The position numbers and the translations under genes are program-made. 64,000 bases of DNA from Candidatus Desulfarcum epimagneticum (GTDB lineage: Bacteria > Desulfobacterota > Desulfobacteria > Desulfobacterales > CR-1): NCBI GenBank assembly GCA_900659855.1, contig CAACVI010000001.1, positions 49,179 to 113,178 of the forward strand. Reading direction: 5' to 3'. The notes beneath the pieces are model-generated. The model saw only the letters and a program-made list of their open reading frames with translations. It did not search any database and was not told the DNA's origin. This document shows, in pieces, positions 62,411 to 64,000 of this stretch (the first letter of the stretch is position 1; each line of letters opens with the position of its first letter).

Positions 62411-63793
62411 TCAATCCTTGAGCCCTTCGGCGTACAGCTCAACAGGATGCGCGACCCGGATGGGGCTTCCGTCCGGGGCTTTTTTCCCGGAAAGCATGTC
62501 TGAAATCTGGATCATGCACGCGGGGCAGCCCGAGGCCGCCACGTGGCATTCGGCGGCCTCAATGTGTTCGGCCTTTTCGGCGCCGATCCGGGACGAGAGG
62601 CCGTAGTGGGACAGGTTAAATGAGCCCCCCATGCCGCAGCACTGGTCCGGCGCCGCCATTTCCCTGAACTCGTAGCCCGGGCAGGCCCTGAGCAGTTCCC
62701 GGGGCTCCCGGCGGACGCCCAGGGACTTGGCCAGGTGGCAGGGATCATGATAGGTGACGATTTTTTGGCCGGCGCTTTCCTTTTTCCGGATCCCCCCCCC
62801 CTGCCCGGCGGGGGCCTCCAGGCCCGCCACGTTCACCAGGAACTGGCTGATGTCCAGGGTTTTTTCCGAAAGCCGCTCCAGACGTTTTCGGAATTCGGGG
62901 TCCGTTTCCGGCCACATGGCCGGCCAGAGTTTTTGAATGGCAAAGGCGCATGTGGCGCACGCGGTGATCAGGAAGTCAAACTCCTGTTTTGAAAACAGGC
63001 GGACATGGTGGGCCACAAGGTCTGAGAAGACCCCGATCTCCCCGGCGGCCAGGGCCGGGATTCCGCAGCAGCCCTGATTTTTCGGGACCAGAACCGCCGC
63101 CTCGCGGCTCAAAAGCGCCTGAATGGCGGCGTGGCCCACGCGGGGGTATATTTTGTCGATGAGGCATCCGGTGAAAAAGACGGCCCGGGGGCCGGGATTG
63201 TCCGGATTTCGTGTTAAATCGGGAAGGCTGTCGCGCAAAGGCGTCCGGGCCGGGGGCGGAATCCGCCGGCCCTGGGAAGAAAGGGAGCGCGGAATTTTGA
63301 AAGAGACCGATCCGGTCTCAGGGTCCTCGCCGGTCAAAAAAACCCCTTGGAATTTCGCCGCCGCCGCCGTGATTTTGTCAAAAACCCCGGGCCGGGCCAG
63401 CATGGTTCTGAAAATGATTTTTTTGACAAAAGACAGGCGGCGATAGCCCGCGAGAATGGCCCGGGCCTTGAGAAATATGGCCAGGACATGGACCCCCCCG
63501 GCGCAGACGGCCTGGCAGGACCCGCACAGAAGGCACCGGTCCAGCCTTTCGTCCACGCCCCGGGAATCCCGGAACAGATGGCCCGCGAGCCCTTCCAGAA
63601 GGGCCAGTTTTCCCCGGGCCACGTCCGCCTCGCGGCGGGTCTGGCGAAAAAGGGGGCACGCGGACTGGCACACGCCGCATCTCATGCACGCCGACAGGTC
63701 CTTTTCAAGGCCGGCCATGAGGGCCGACAGCCCGGCCGGGCCTTTAAAAAACCGGGCGCCCCGGCGTTTTTTTTTCCATATTTGAATGGCCAT
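62411..63793 (-). CDS. GlcF-like iron-sulfur protein (CCG-domain)
   Basis: A 460-residue protein with two [4Fe-4S] ferredoxin motifs (CMRCGVCQSACPLFRQTRRE near residue 35; CLLCGSCQAVCAGGVH near 88) and two CCG/cysteine-rich domains: FFTGCLIDKIYPRVG with NQGCCGIPALA, and YHDPCHLAKSLGV with DQCCGMGGSFNLS. This is the layout of glycolate oxidase subunit GlcF and D-lactate dehydrogenase partners. No FAD subunit (GlcD/GlcE) lies next to it here, so the substrate is open. Started at the ATG at 63793. Confidence 0.87.
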   Translation of the reverse strand: MAIQIWKKKRRGARFFKGPAGLSALMAGLEKDLSACMRCGVCQSACPLFRQTRREADVARGKLALLEGLAGHLFRDSRGVDERLDRCLLCGSCQAVCAGGVHVLAIFLKARAILAGYRRLSFVKKIIFRTMLARPGVFDKITAAAAKFQGVFLTGEDPETGSVSFKIPRSLSSQGRRIPPPARTPLRDSLPDLTRNPDNPGPRAVFFTGCLIDKIYPRVGHAAIQALLSREAAVLVPKNQGCCGIPALAAGEIGVFSDLVAHHVRLFSKQEFDFLITACATCAFAIQKLWPAMWPETDPEFRKRLERLSEKTLDISQFLVNVAGLEAPAGQGGGIRKKESAGQKIVTYHDPCHLAKSLGVRREPRELLRACPGYEFREMAAPDQCCGMGGSFNLSHYGLSSRIGAEKAEHIEAAECHVAASGCPACMIQISDMLSGKKAPDGSPIRVAHPVELYAEGLKD

Positions 63794-63863
63794 GCCTGCC
63801 AAGTATCACATAAAGGTCAAAAAATAAAACCCAAAAATCTAAAAAAATCCTCAAAGCCCGCGT

Positions 63864-63892
63864 TTGACAAATACCGGGAAATGGCTTATCCT
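63864..63892 (+). promoter_or_regulatory. Sigma70-type promoter for the gene at the right edge
   Basis: TTGACA, a 17-base spacer, then TATCCT, ending 29 bases before the ATG at 63922. The transcript would have a short leader with the AGGAGG. Confidence 0.55.
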
Positions 63893-63921
63893 GAAAGGGA
63901 GACACATAAGGAGGTTTCGCC

Positions 63922-64000
63922 ATGAAAAAAATCATCCTCGGGGCCGCCGTCGCGGCGGTCGTCTCCATCGCCCTTTTTCTTCTTTACCCGGCCCCCATTG
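63922..64000 (+). CDS. Start of a secreted or membrane protein (cut by right edge)
   Basis: Only 26 codons are visible: MKKIILGAAVAAVVSIALF and then LLYPAPI. It looks like a signal peptide or N-terminal membrane anchor. AAGGAGG precedes the ATG at 63922. No family can be assigned from so little sequence. Confidence 0.7.
   Translation, partial: MKKIILGAAVAAVVSIALFLLYPAPI

Overview
The window is a GC-rich stretch of a bacterial chromosome. It most probably comes from a sulfate-reducing member of the Desulfobacterota (Desulfobacterales-like). The basis is a complete dsrMKJOP operon headed by an RsbRD_N-domain gene, a dissimilatory-type ATP sulfurylase (sat), a formate-tetrahydrofolate ligase (fhs, one-carbon/acetyl-CoA pathway), and a GlcF/HdrD-like iron-sulfur protein. 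I name no species. The DNA is compact, with many 4-base start/stop overlaps, several TTG and GTG starts, and frequent A-tracts inside lysine-rich genes.

Layout. 1-9.4 kb (minus strand): a type II secretion (T2SS) operon in the order gspF-G-H-I-J-K-L-M-N-C-D, with gspD cut by the left edge; no gspE is seen. 9.6-14.5 kb (minus): ribF, a flippase-like membrane protein, def, fmt and rsmB. 14.6-16.7 kb: a tRNA-Leu followed by a visibly AT-richer accessory patch with a DUF4160/DUF2442 pair (DUF4160 frameshifted) and a methyltransferase. 16.7-23.7 kb: an RNase II/R-type exonuclease, fhs, a B12-binding radical SAM protein, hisG and hisI. 23.8-29.5 kb (minus): dsrP-O-J-K-M plus the RsbRD_N gene, bounded by a good sigma70-like promoter and a clear intrinsic terminator. 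29.8-33.7 kb: a YkgJ-type cysteine-cluster protein with a small partner, mnmE flanked by two perfect 16-bp parS sites, trmO and arfB. 33.7-40.1 kb (plus): a PPTase, rsmA, a duplicated-zinc-knuckle protein, alr, sat, then a rhombotarget lipoprotein with its rhombosortase. 40.2-50.5 kb: a YhaO/YhaN-like nuclease-ATPase pair, hemA, a CcsA/HemX-like protein, pncB and a vWA/OmpA lipoprotein. 50.7-64 kb: an ArnT-like glycosyltransferase, pyrG, eno, a wHTH-like protein, thiN, two exported proteins, uvrB, cysS, a GlcF-like protein and the first codons of a secreted or membrane protein.

How the parts fit. sat and DsrMKJOP belong to sulfate respiration (ATP sulfurylation and electron delivery from the quinone pool to sulfite reduction); fhs supplies one-carbon units. 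T2SS, rhombosortase and its GlyGly-CTERM target are functionally linked in other bacteria, because GlyGly-CTERM proteins are often T2SS cargo cleaved by rhombosortase. The parS sites suggest this locus lies near the replication origin.

The least explained structure is a family of about 140-150 bp palindromic intergenic elements, with three near-complete copies and at least five remnants. Some remnants sit exactly at gene boundaries. A second, GC-rich hairpin repeat flanks mnmE. I found no CRISPR array, rRNA or insertion-sequence transposase.
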